Under the pieces are notes generated by a model that was given only the letters and a program-made list of their open reading frames with translations, did not search any database and had not been told where the DNA came from. A DNA stretch of 64,000 nt from assembly GCF_028462125.1 (NCBI RefSeq), contig NZ_CP115468.1, positions 643,501 through 707,500 of the forward strand, read 5' to 3'. The DNA is from Leptospira sp. GIMC2001 (GTDB taxonomy: Bacteria > Spirochaetota > Leptospiria > Leptospirales > Leptospiraceae). The translations under genes and the position numbers were made by a program. Below are positions 56,301 to 64,000 of this stretch, piece by piece (position 1 is the stretch's first letter; every line of letters begins with the position of its first letter).

Positions 56301-58614
56301 TTGTTCTTGATACATCACCCGCTTTCTTAAGATATTGAAAAAATATACCTTTGAATTGCGGATCAGACATTCGCTCTTGATCTTTTGCTTCGATTAGATG
56401 ATTTGCAATGTATAAAGATTCATCAGCAATGGTTTTATCATCGAATAGATGAATTGATGCGAGTGCAATATTGAAATGTATTTCTTTTTTCTTAGCTTCC
56501 GGAAGGCGATCTAGAATCGAAAACCGAATTTTGTCGTGCGAAAACTGAAAGTCAGCGTTCGATAATAATTTATCAATAGCTTCTTTATTGGACTTAGTAT
56601 CCAACATTTGAAAAAACGGAAATAATCGAAATTCGGAATGAGTCTGTTGAATAATACCTTCATTAATATATTCAATCAAAGCCAACTTTAAAGTCTGCAA
56701 CCGATCTTGATAAATATGATAAAGTAATCTAAGTGGAAAAACATTTCCAATAATTGCAGTATTGTAAAGAAACTCATGATCTGGATCTAATGAATTCGAA
56801 AGCTTGTCAATTAGAAAATTGGCTACATTTGTATTGATGTTTTTTGCAATTAGAGTATGCCATTCAATATTCCATTTCAAAGATGAAGGATTGAAAATTA
56901 CAACATTCTCTTTTTCTAAACTATTTATAAAATTATCCAAATTATCTGAATAACCTAAAGTTTTTTCATACAATAACAAGGATAATTTGCCGAGATCGTT
57001 CTTATCAAATTCTAGCGAACTCGAAATAAAATCACTGATCTGCTGCTCTGTATAAGGTAAAATATGATGTTGTATCAATATATCAAATTTATGACAAATC
57101 TTATTTAGCTCCGTAAGTTCTGTCGAATTCAAACCATTACGTGAGCAGAGCAGGATTAGTAATCCTTCCCATTCTTGATTTCTAGTCAGATAATCAAGAA
57201 ATTGTAACGATGCATCATCAGCCCACTGAATATCATCTAGAAAAAGTATTGCTGGTTCCTGTTTTCTATAACAAAGAGTGAGAAAATTAACTAGAGTAGA
57301 GAAAATAAAGAGATCATCATGAGGAAGTCTTAGATTGGTATCTTTCTCTGGATTATAAATCTTATTGAGTCCAGGAAATAAATTTATAATTGCCGAGAAG
57401 CTTTCTCCAATATTTGTCGCAATTGAATGTTTGATTTCTTGTAGATCGGATTCATTTTTGGTAAGTAGATATTTTAATGTTTCGTTTAGAATTTGTTTAA
57501 CGGCATAATAAGGTATATTTCTTCTATCGATATCAAATTTTCCATTGAGTATGACTGCATGATGGCTTTGGACTATATTGTGATTATTAAGTATAGCAAA
57601 TGTTTTACCTGTTCCTGACTCACCATGAATAAACAAACAAGTTCTTTTACCTGATTTAGTATTTTGTATACCTTCATTTAATTTTTCGGTGATATCGTTT
57701 CTATTGAGATTGATTTTAAATTTTTTTAAATACCCATTAGATTTCTCATACAAAGCAGTAGAATTCGGTATGAAGCCGAACTCATCTAAAGTGGATTGGA
57801 TATGCTCCAAATCTTTGAGAAGATGTTCAGTACTTTGGTATCGATCATCTGGATTTTTTGAATACAATCTTTCTATGCATTCTATAATGATCGGCGGGAT
57901 ATTGCTTTTCTTACTAGAGATGAGAGGAGGTTGTTTGGCAATATGATGATGGATAATCTCTAACGGATCTTTGGATTGGAAAGGTACATGTCCAACTAAC
58001 ATTTCATAGAAAAGTATTCCAAGCGAATACAAATCGGATCTATGATCAATATCCAACTTAAGGCGACCTGTTCGCTCAGGTGAAATATAATAAAGATTGT
58101 CTGTCGTGAAATCACAATTGAATCTCATCGATCGATTGTTGATAGGGAAGGAAGAATAACCCAAACCAATCAGTTTTATTTTTGAATTGGAATTTTTATA
58201 AAAAATATTGCTAGGTTCTATACGATTGTATATTAAACCTTTTTCATGAATTTTTTGTAAAATTTTTGTAATTTGAATTGCAAATTTTAAGAATTCTTCA
58301 ATTTCAAAATTGCCAATTACTTTTGATTCTGTCAGAAGATGATACGGGCAATTCTCAAAAACTAAACTGTAGCTTTGCGATTTCTGTAAAACAGATTCTA
58401 GCTTTAGGATCGATCCATCGTTGATTGTCTTACATACTTCAATTTCATTCAGAAAATAATGATCACCGTCATTATGAATATTTTCTTTCTGAATTCTTAC
58501 AATTTTTGGTTCGGTTATCCCATGAAGTTCTCCTCGATATGTTGTCGAGAAGCTATCTTCCTTAATCATTTCGCTTATGCGAATTGTTGTATTGGGATAT
58601 GAAATTGTCTTCAT
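53335..58614 (-). CDS. Giant pseudokinase/AAA-type ATPase/GAF/SpoIIE phosphatase
   Basis: 1759 residues. Residues about 10-270 look like a Ser/Thr kinase, but H-R-D is replaced by Y-N-R (about 129-131), D-F-G by G-L-G (about 150-152), and the V-A-I-K Lys by Arg. The fold motifs S-P-E-R and D-L-Y-S-L-G remain, so it is probably a pseudokinase. An ATPase region follows with Walker A G-E-S-G-T-G-K-T (about 331) and Walker B L-F-L-D-D. Long helical repeats, a GAF domain (about 1330-1490), a coiled coil and a SpoIIE-type PP2C domain come next, with V-G-G-D-F-Y-D and D-A-T-G-H-G intact. It starts 12 bp after the membrane-protein gene. Confidence 0.88.
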   Translation of the reverse strand: MKTISYPNTTIRISEMIKEDSFSTTYRGELHGITEPKIVRIQKENIHNDGDHYFLNEIEVCKTINDGSILKLESVLQKSQSYSLVFENCPYHLLTESKVIGNFEIEEFLKFAIQITKILQKIHEKGLIYNRIEPSNIFYKNSNSKIKLIGLGYSSFPINNRSMRFNCDFTTDNLYYISPERTGRLKLDIDHRSDLYSLGILFYEMLVGHVPFQSKDPLEIIHHHIAKQPPLISSKKSNIPPIIIECIERLYSKNPDDRYQSTEHLLKDLEHIQSTLDEFGFIPNSTALYEKSNGYLKKFKINLNRNDITEKLNEGIQNTKSGKRTCLFIHGESGTGKTFAILNNHNIVQSHHAVILNGKFDIDRRNIPYYAVKQILNETLKYLLTKNESDLQEIKHSIATNIGESFSAIINLFPGLNKIYNPEKDTNLRLPHDDLFIFSTLVNFLTLCYRKQEPAILFLDDIQWADDASLQFLDYLTRNQEWEGLLILLCSRNGLNSTELTELNKICHKFDILIQHHILPYTEQQISDFISSSLEFDKNDLGKLSLLLYEKTLGYSDNLDNFINSLEKENVVIFNPSSLKWNIEWHTLIAKNINTNVANFLIDKLSNSLDPDHEFLYNTAIIGNVFPLRLLYHIYQDRLQTLKLALIEYINEGIIQQTHSEFRLFPFFQMLDTKSNKEAIDKLLSNADFQFSHDKIRFSILDRLPEAKKKEIHFNIALASIHLFDDKTIADESLYIANHLIEAKDQERMSDPQFKGIFFQYLKKAGDVSRTTGAFDAAYLYYKAIEPLSKYLGEENPHRKEHFEVLVSLSETAYYSERTEEAENLLKYLYENINNITEKAKLSLVKIEIYNTLNKYDNAYYTGIETLKFLGQPLPEKPNFIHVVKELILMTFYRRGRSVNQLINDKLNTDPSISESLIILFNLLNYGKHKNVSLFIILFLRLINLSLKYGISKKSYVGYAGFGSMLFLMTGNLTKLNSYWNLAESILKRLQTENYYGRFFFGKNMLYDYLVYPYSKISRLCEDSYRRCMQYGDFLWAAFSIFSETIYSLYAARSISEFSDSLQELERKSSTLSFTGLPMILGIGEHFIHGLENSNNRTFSLNGQVLDCKEFESKYLDEISNGSINTFYCVISGLLDYLYGDYDQAINRFKKYDMDLEKSRTLFLYYEYRLIQSLCFIEKARKNKNLPLSHKIFIKISIFLLKRLAKVNPSNFRTNYQLIVAEYNAYCYPERDNIYYDQLLDEFDIYDASLKKGLSYYLYGKFKLSKSKKILSDFAFQQAEEIFVSWGAVAKASDIRNQYLDSSLKVNILISSKKITERGNLNHTDIDLVSIVKASQSISSLINPLELQKQLLSTLVENAGASKGYLILNEESGLTVKIGHSIDQYSESLPKLLDDCRSFLPIESIYYAYRTGKKLIINSETKSSYLKTSTYIKENDPKSILLLPITKQGKVVAIVYLENKLITDIFNNSRIEILEILASQAAISFENSKLYSEIKNLNQELERKVDARTKELMQTLNILKKDLNYSKKIQTSILPTIHPIPQLSYALIYQPMDEVGGDFYDFFQINEHTSRFFIADATGHGIQAALITMAIKSEYENLKKTALTPADILTELNSIVINKYKTLFFSCVVMDIDVKNLDVKYSSAGHPAQILLQDGKAIEMKKSGALLGLKKDMDYELISMKLQPDDRIYLFTDGVYEIFNDERIEFGEDRFYELLLASYKQKPADQILTLENALIHYQGNGEFEDDLTLLAIQLVPEVK

Positions 58615-58626
58615 TGAATTAAAGTA

Positions 58627-59304
58627 TCAAATTTTCTGCTTACGTGTATTGTAGAATAGAATTACATAATAAAGATCAGCCAAGAAAACTAAAACAGCGA
58701 GAACCAATACAAATGGCTGATCGGGAAAAAACAAAAAAAGAAACCAAGAAAAGAAAGCCGTACCAATGAATTTGGTCCATGCTATACCGTAAGAAAACTT
58801 ACTTATATCACCGATACTAAGAAATAACACTGGATAAAGTCCGGAAATAAATAAATTTAATATATAAGCAGAATTGGAACCTGTAAATAAGTCATAGCGA
58901 TTTATTTGGAATGTATATATAAGTCCAGCCCATCCAATGCATAAGAAAAATAATAGAAAATAATAATTTCTATCCGCGACCTGAATCTTCCATTGCTTCT
59001 TACCGTATTTAATTATATAATAAAATATAAATACATCCAATATAAATGCCAATCGATAGCCCCATTTCAGAACAATACCCATATCTTCTTGAATTACAAA
59101 ACCCCATAGAAACTCCCAAACAATATTTCCACAGGCTATAAAGACGGGCATTTCAACGAATTGAATTGTTTTTGCTCTATAAATTAGTTCTCCATAGACA
59201 TAAACCCAGAATATTACACCCACTAAGAGAAGAACATTTTCTGTTAGTGTAAATTTACCCAGATATTCTGGATTCGTTAATATTTTTTCAATCCATTCTT
59301 TCAT
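58627..59304 (-). CDS. Seven-TM protein resembling Pyr4/PaxB membrane terpene cyclases
   Basis: 225 residues, seven hydrophobic segments (about 22-42, 52-72, 78-98, 113-130, 145-165, 175-195, 199-220). In TM2 is M-P-V-F-I-A-C-G-N-I-V-W-E-F with Glu at residue 64. In TM7 is A-D-L-Y-Y with Asp at residue 210. From memory, Pyr4-type cyclases have seven TMs, about 240 residues and essential acidic residues near 63 and 218 in similar contexts. The match is by eye and unproven; an unrelated small membrane protein is possible. A GGAG Shine-Dalgarno lies in the end of the upstream oxygenase gene, one base before. Confidence 0.5.
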   Translation of the reverse strand: MKEWIEKILTNPEYLGKFTLTENVLLLVGVIFWVYVYGELIYRAKTIQFVEMPVFIACGNIVWEFLWGFVIQEDMGIVLKWGYRLAFILDVFIFYYIIKYGKKQWKIQVADRNYYFLLFFLCIGWAGLIYTFQINRYDLFTGSNSAYILNLFISGLYPVLFLSIGDISKFSYGIAWTKFIGTAFFSWFLFLFFPDQPFVLVLAVLVFLADLYYVILFYNTRKQKI

Positions 59305-59305
59305 A

Positions 59306-60424
59306 TTATAGGCTCCAGTTTGTTGTTAAAGATGGAGGAATTTCAAATTTAGCTTTTTTGTCGTCATAATAATAATGATCCATTCCGACGAGCATAGCCT
59401 TGGAAAAATCTCCCACTACTTTCTGAAATCCTGATCTAGATGAAAATTCATGATCCAATTTGACGCCCAACTTAAATACTAGATCTTCAAAGAAAGCATG
59501 CCGCATAGGTGGAACATCCAAGATTTGACAATTCTCCGCACCCATAAGCTCGTGGAGTAATAGAATGGGCACTTCGTCAAAAATATTACCAGGTACCATA
59601 TAATTATAAAAGTCTATCAAAGATTTGGTGAGAATCTTACCTGCTTCCGATTCTTCTCTCTGATCCAAAAATATTTCCATACCTAAAGAGTAAGCATTAT
59701 CATATCCATCTGGATTTAATTCTGGGATAACACCAATTAAGTGCCCAACTACTCTCCAGAGATGCACATATGCATCTTTTTCTTCGGATGACAACTCAAC
59801 ACCAAGATCATTTAATCCTTCCACAATTAAACTAGAGAAAGATTGTAGTGTTCCTGCCATATCTTGTTGATTGATTGGGATTCCCAAATCAAGATCCCAG
59901 TTTCCAGATTTGGAAATAAAATATCGAATAGATGAATGCATCAATCGAACCTTTTGTGAAACTATAATTGCCGAGCCTTTATCGGAGAATCCATTTTCTT
60001 CGAGAACTGAAACAACAAATTGAGTTGTTTCCACTAGTCTTCTAATGATAGGTTTTAGGGCGCGATCTTTCTCAACCAATCTTCCAGTATGAACTAAGAC
60101 TTCAGCACCTTTACCGCAAGTGTAAGCCATCGGCAACGATTTGAAACCCAATAACAGTAAGATAAAAGATCCGTATTTATGAAATATCGATTGTGCGATT
60201 GTAATTTTATCGAAGTCGATCCACTCAGGTAAATGGCTTGTGATTTTGAGAAATTCTGAAAATTCGTTGGTGCTAGCAAATACATCGTTGTTTTGAGTCA
60301 GTTTGTCAAAAAGTTCCTTCGCTTTGTCCAACTGTTCAGGATGACCCAGCAACTGTTTGGATAAGAATTGATCAGCGATTAAATCTCCTTGCGAACGAAA
60401 AATGCTCCAATCTCTAGATTTCAT
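59306..60424 (-). CDS. MpaB/Lcp-type oxygenase (DUF2236)
   Basis: 372 residues, no signal peptide. The DUF2236 pattern is clear: L-P-E-W-I-D (about 65), S-Q-K-V-R-L-M-H-S-S-I-R with the conserved His at about 163, G-I-P-I-N-Q-Q-D-M-A-G-T-L at 181-193 and H-L-W-R-V-V-G near 221. Members bind haem b or are predicted oxygenases. Fungal MpaB cleaves a prenyl chain, and rubber oxygenase Lcp cleaves polyisoprene. This suggests oxidative action on an isoprenoid or unsaturated lipid (inference). First gene of an operon with the seven-TM protein and the giant regulator; divergent from a FadL porin. Confidence 0.8.
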   Translation of the reverse strand: MKSRDWSIFRSQGDLIADQFLSKQLLGHPEQLDKAKELFDKLTQNNDVFASTNEFSEFLKITSHLPEWIDFDKITIAQSIFHKYGSFILLLLGFKSLPMAYTCGKGAEVLVHTGRLVEKDRALKPIIRRLVETTQFVVSVLEENGFSDKGSAIIVSQKVRLMHSSIRYFISKSGNWDLDLGIPINQQDMAGTLQSFSSLIVEGLNDLGVELSSEEKDAYVHLWRVVGHLIGVIPELNPDGYDNAYSLGMEIFLDQREESEAGKILTKSLIDFYNYMVPGNIFDEVPILLLHELMGAENCQILDVPPMRHAFFEDLVFKLGVKLDHEFSSRSGFQKVVGDFSKAMLVGMDHYYYDDKKAKFEIPPSLTTNWSL

Positions 60425-60491
60425 ATATTATAATTGATTGGATTGAGTGTAGTTTTGTAAATGAATTATTCTAACAAAAAAGCAAAGACTA

Positions 60492-61898
60492 ATGAATATC
60501 CAATTCTATAAAAAATCGAATCCATTTTTCTCAATGAAATTTATTTCAATCATTTGTTTCTTAATTCTGCCTGAATTGTACGCAGTTGGTATCTTTCAGC
60601 CCGCACACAATGCACGCTATGGTGGAATGGCAGGAGTGAACATCGGAATAGGTGGATCACCTCTAGATATTGCAACCAATCCAGCAAATCTTTCTATGAC
60701 AGAGAAATCAACTCTCGAATTTGGAATCGCATTACCTTATATACGAAGCAGTTATAAAGATAGATTCATCGATCCAGACCCAAGTCTAGTGTATGAGAAT
60801 AATAAAAACTACAATATTCTTGCACCATTACCATATATTGGATGGGCAATTCCGATTAATGATAAATGGACATACGGAGGTGGTTTGTTTATTCCGGGTG
60901 GTGGAAATGCTCAAATCGATGGAATTTATAGAACCACACCCAATGGCCAGACTTTGAATCAATGGTCGGGAGTAGAATTTCCCCAACCGATTGGAGACTC
61001 GAAGCGCGTCATTGAAGAGTATTCAACAACTTTTTTCGTAGTGAAATTTACTAACGCAATTTCTTATAAGCTCGGGGATCTTTCCATTGGTGTCGGTGTT
61101 GAAGGATTGTATTCCAAGCAAAATGCTTTTCAAAAATACTATGATCCTACACGAACTGTTGAGATTCCAGGTCAAGGTTTTGATTACCAAAGTAGAAATG
61201 CTTTCTCTATGGGTGGTATATTTGGACTCAGTTATAAAATAAATCCTGAATGGAAAATTGGATATTCTTATCAAACAAGGGCAATACTTCCTTGGGATGG
61301 TAGAATGCAAGTTGGTAATAACAATCCGAATTTCTATCGAAGAACAGGTGTGTCTGCAACATTCGAATTGCCAGAAAGACATGGATTGGGAATATCTTGG
61401 GGAAACGAATCCTTTCGAATAGGAACTGATTTCCTTTATTATAATTACGGAAGTTATACGAAAAAATTTGATCAAATTCTAGAGGATCCTTGGTTTCCAA
61501 CTCCGGCTGGTCGCGCAGGCTCTGTTACACAAAATGTGAACTACTATGATAGTTGGTCGGCCGCTCTCGGAACAGAAATTTTTTCTGGAGATTTAACTTA
61601 TCGTCTTGGATTTAGATACAACACTGGGGTCGTTAGAGAAGATGGGATCTCTGCTTTGCAGGCTGGCATCATGGTGCAGGAATTAGTTGCTGCAGGACTT
61701 GGCTGGAAGTTTGGATCTTGGAGACTGGATGTCGCATTCAACTATTTATTGTCTAGACGAGTCACTGGCAACAGGACAGGAGATTGGGCTATTGCTCATA
61801 CGCTCTTTAATCTTCAAGATTTTCGACCAGCATCATTTAGTCATTCATTGAAGTCAGATGTTCCTGCAATTTTGATTGGTTTGAATAAGGAGTTTTAG
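60492..61898 (+). CDS. FadL/OmpP1/TodX-family outer membrane protein
   Basis: 468 residues with a signal peptide ending L-Y-A (about residue 31). The N-terminal mature part has the family's G-G-M-A-G-V and A-T-N-P-A-N-L motifs, the N-P-A loop that forms the hatch in FadL. The rest is rich in amphipathic strands and Gly/aromatic residues. The last residues are K-E-F, an aromatic end typical of outer membrane barrels. FadL proteins take up hydrophobic molecules such as fatty acids. It is divergent from the MpaB-like gene with 67 bp between, so the two may be co-regulated and act on the same hydrophobic substrate. Several possible starts lie near; the ATG at 60534 is an alternative. Confidence 0.85.
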   Translation: MNIQFYKKSNPFFSMKFISIICFLILPELYAVGIFQPAHNARYGGMAGVNIGIGGSPLDIATNPANLSMTEKSTLEFGIALPYIRSSYKDRFIDPDPSLVYENNKNYNILAPLPYIGWAIPINDKWTYGGGLFIPGGGNAQIDGIYRTTPNGQTLNQWSGVEFPQPIGDSKRVIEEYSTTFFVVKFTNAISYKLGDLSIGVGVEGLYSKQNAFQKYYDPTRTVEIPGQGFDYQSRNAFSMGGIFGLSYKINPEWKIGYSYQTRAILPWDGRMQVGNNNPNFYRRTGVSATFELPERHGLGISWGNESFRIGTDFLYYNYGSYTKKFDQILEDPWFPTPAGRAGSVTQNVNYYDSWSAALGTEIFSGDLTYRLGFRYNTGVVREDGISALQAGIMVQELVAAGLGWKFGSWRLDVAFNYLLSRRVTGNRTGDWAIAHTLFNLQDFRPASFSHSLKSDVPAILIGLNKEF

Positions 61899-62257
61899 GT
61901 AAAAAATATCCCCAATCCAAATTCCAGAGCCGTGAAATTGAAAAATCTGGTCAAACTCTTCGACTTTAAATTTTCTTTCATTGCAGTCATTATAGCATCG
62001 GAGAAGGTTTTTTATTTCACCAATTGTTCCTTAGGTTATCGTCAACAAGAGTTAGCAATGATTTGCTGATAATGCATTTGATGACGGTGGAAAAATGGAA
62101 TCGTTTGAATTATGTCTCATTAAATTCGCGAACTTAAGCAAGATATTGTTATCCACGCTTCTTTCAGTTTGCACAAAATAAAATAATTTATTTAAAAATC
62201 AGGACAAAATTGTTCATAATTGTTTGACCAGATTTGTACCAAAAATATTGTGGTCAA
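61899..62257. other. Intergenic region after the FadL gene
   Basis: About 360 bases without a convincing gene. The last part holds a promoter-like pair (see 62224-62251). No tRNA, 16S rRNA or strong terminator was found. Confidence 0.5.
62224..62251 (+). promoter_or_regulatory. Candidate promoter of the 23S rRNA transcript
   Basis: TTGACC (62224-62229) and TATTGT (62246-62251) are separated by 16 bases and lie directly before a G+C-richer, hairpin-rich stretch. Matches to the sigma-70 consensus are 5 of 6 and 4 of 6. Other promoters closer to the 23S start are possible. Confidence 0.4.
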
Positions 62258-63104
62258 TACGGCGGTGAACTCACCGAGAGCAATCTCAAGAGCCACTGTT
62301 TCCGAAGGTTGTCCCGTAAGGATCGCAACCGCTCAGCACTGCGAGAGATCGTGGTGATCACGACTTCCGCTCGGAGGTCAAACGGTAACGTTTGGCAATT
62401 GACTGGTTGACGTAAAATAGCTACAAGCCCTAAACACAAGCGCATTTATGATTTGCAGAGCCCGCTCCAAAAGTGGTTTTGTAAATCGCCCTTGTTGTTT
62501 CTGGCGGCGGCAATAGATCGATCTTTTACAACTTATATAGCCAAATCAAGTATCAGTTTTTGACGAGACTGGTACTTAAAAAAAGTAAAGGTTCATTAGA
62601 GTTTTAACAATTGACTTTAATGAATATTCGAGTTGCGCACCTGTCGAGACGGTGTGTAACTCTATCCAGCACCATTTTACGGTCGCAAGCGGTATCCCCC
62701 CAGCACTGTTTCTAATAGAAACCGATGCTGGACGGGCGTGAACGACCTAAATGGTGCTGGAAAAGCTGAGGACAAGCAGTAATGGGGAATAAGCCCCCCG
62801 CAAAGCTTGTTTTCAATTATCAATGTTGGTAGATGTTGGATAATTGAATCACAATTAGGTGCAGTTCACTGCATTTGGTTCGATTCATTCCATTTCCTAC
62901 CGACCGATCACCTTGGCGGAGAGCAGTGTTACCAGCGCGGTAACTCTACAAGCTGTCTCTCCAACCTCTCTAACTTTTGTAAACCGACGACGAGAGCAAT
63001 CTTCGAGTCGTATTGAGATTAGGGAGTAACATAAAATTTATTGGTTAACGATATTTTTGCGAAGCGAAAGTTTCAAGGAAATGAGTTAGCGAATTGAGTA
63101 ATAT
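62258..63104 (+). ncRNA. Structured leader upstream of 23S rRNA
   Basis: About 850 bases, clearly more G+C-rich than the protein genes around it, with many hairpins. Examples: CGGTG/CACCG (62264-62277); CAAACG-GTAA-CGTTTG near 62381; AAGTATCAGT with ACTGGTACTT (62548-62577, one G.U); TTCAATTATC with GATAATTGAA (62812-62848); GTTACC/GGTAAC near 62928. Short frames on either strand (for example 62254-62445 minus) resemble nothing and are probably by-products. It is best read as a long pre-rRNA leader or a separate structured RNA. No known RNA family was recognised. Confidence 0.45.
62666..62760 (+). repeat. 95-bp palindromic element sharing its ends with the 23S insert
   Basis: The left end CCAGCACCATTTT (62666-62678) is identical to 63706-63718 at the 23S insertion. 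The right end TAAATGGTGCTGG (62748-62760) is its inverted partner. The arms extend inward with CGGTCG and CGACC. Inside, a smaller hairpin with CCAGCA (62700) and TGCTGG (62726) repeats the terminal motif. It has no coding capacity and looks like a small derivative of the nuclease-carrying element. Confidence 0.65.
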
Positions 63105-63706
<602 letters not shown>

Positions 63707-63723
63707 CAGCACCATTTTGCGTA
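63707..63723 (+). repeat. Left terminal inverted repeat of the 23S insert
   Basis: CAGCACCATTTTGCGTA, exact reverse complement of 63984-64000. Confidence 0.95.
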
Positions 63724-63730
63724 GAGGAGA
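63723..63730 (+). promoter_or_regulatory. Shine-Dalgarno of the GIY-YIG gene
   Basis: AGAGGAGA ends five bases before the ATG at 63736, an unusually strong ribosome binding site lying inside an rRNA gene. It decides the start codon. Confidence 0.75.
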
Positions 63731-63735
63731 CAACC

Positions 63736-64000
63736 ATGTGGTATGTGTATATGATTCAAAATAACCATTCGAAAGAATATTACTTTGGATTTACTTCCAA
63801 TCTTGAAAGAAGATTAGAAGCGCATAACAATGGAACAAATCCTTCTACCAAAAGAGTGCAAGGTATTTGGGAATTGGTTTATTACGAAGCTTTTCGAGAC
63901 GAAAGTCTTGCAAGGGAACGTGAAAGAAAAATCAAATCCCACGGCAATGCGAAACGAGAAATCGTTCGTAGGGCTGTAAAAAATACGCAAAATGGTGCTG
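63736..64000 (+). CDS. GIY-YIG nuclease-family protein inside 23S rRNA (partial at window edge)
   Basis: Eighty-eight codons are open to the window end without a stop. The product starts M-W-Y-V-Y-M-I and continues Y-Y-F-G-F-T-S-N-L-E-R-R-L-E-A-H-N-N-G, W-E-L-V-Y-Y-E-A-F and L-A-R-E-R-E-R-K-I-K. This is the YhbQ/UPF0213 type of single-domain GIY-YIG protein (80-100 residues). The first Tyr pair, catalytic Arg, His and Glu positions are kept; Y-I-G reads Y-F-G. The frame runs through the right inverted repeat, so the last residues are encoded by the terminus and the stop lies just outside. An intact frame plus a strong Shine-Dalgarno argue that it is translated. It could nick or cut DNA to spread the insert (inference). 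Confidence 0.85.
   Translation, partial: MWYVYMIQNNHSKEYYFGFTSNLERRLEAHNNGTNPSTKRVQGIWELVYYEAFRDESLARERERKIKSHGNAKREIVRRAVKNTQNGA
63984..64000 (-). repeat. Right terminal inverted repeat of the 23S insert
   Basis: TACGCAAAATGGTGCTG, exact reverse complement of 63707-63723; it also encodes the last visible residues of the GIY-YIG protein. Confidence 0.95.

Noticed and set aside
62254..62445. 63-codon minus-strand frame in the rRNA leader
   Set aside because: It lies across strong hairpins, has no Shine-Dalgarno and resembles no family.
62611..62639. Second rRNA promoter with TTGACT
   Set aside because: No acceptable -10 element lies at 15-19 bases downstream.
62807..63016. 69-codon plus-strand frame in the rRNA leader
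   Set aside because: It overlaps several perfect hairpins and has Cys/Ser-rich random-looking composition.
61899..63104. tRNA or 16S rRNA gene upstream of the 23S gene
   Set aside because: No T-loop consensus, CCA-end stem or conserved 16S block could be found.

Overview
The window looks like chromosome of a Leptospira-type spirochaete. It has low G+C and many TTG/GTG starts. It carries lipoprotein families typical of the genus (a DUF1554 lipoprotein, an LruC-domain lipoprotein, IPT/TIG and putative-Ig lipoproteins) and very large sensory proteins. A 23S rRNA gene stands without a visible 16S gene or tRNA. The species cannot be named from the sequence alone.

Layout. 1-2.3 kb: a gene end, a thioesterase, a split YeeE/YedE-type sulfur transporter and a DUF6580 membrane protein. 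2.4-6.2 kb: a DUF1554 lipoprotein, then a histidine kinase/response regulator operon whose regulator is cut in two by an IS256-family element (3733-5090). 6.3-13.8 kb: an LruC lipoprotein and a divergent four-gene operon (nucleotide cyclase, FecR-domain protein, small membrane protein, double-PilZ protein), each gene overlapping the next by 4 bp. 13.8-25.4 kb: hemB, a seven-PAS hybrid kinase, ppnP, a thiolase, mazG and hypothetical genes. 25.4-35.5 kb: a minus-strand operon running alpha-2-macroglobulin, PbpC, sulfatase-fold transferase, CorA. 35.8-45.8 kb: dinB, two envelope proteins, small lipoproteins, a VOC protein, an enoyl-CoA hydratase and dcd. 45.8-53.3 kb: a 7TMR-DISM histidine kinase, an ECF-like sigma factor, a seven-repeat propeller lipoprotein, an Ig-like lipoprotein and a second adenylate cyclase. 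53.3-61.9 kb: a minus-strand operon of an MpaB/Lcp-type oxygenase, a seven-TM protein resembling Pyr4/PaxB membrane terpene cyclases and a giant pseudokinase/ATPase/GAF/SpoIIE phosphatase, with a FadL porin divergent from it. 61.9-64 kb: a long hairpin-rich leader and the 5' part of a 23S rRNA gene.

The most striking structure is at the right edge. The 23S gene is interrupted, at the place matching helix 25, by an insert bounded by a perfect 17-bp inverted repeat. The insert carries an open frame for a GIY-YIG nuclease with its own Shine-Dalgarno. A 95-bp non-coding palindromic element in the leader (62666-62760) has the same 13-nt left end. Together they suggest a family of rRNA intervening sequences with a nuclease-coding member and a small derivative.

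Signalling dominates the rest: two class III cyclases, a PilZ protein, three histidine kinases, a broken response regulator, a sigma factor and a PP2C-type phosphatase fused to a pseudokinase.
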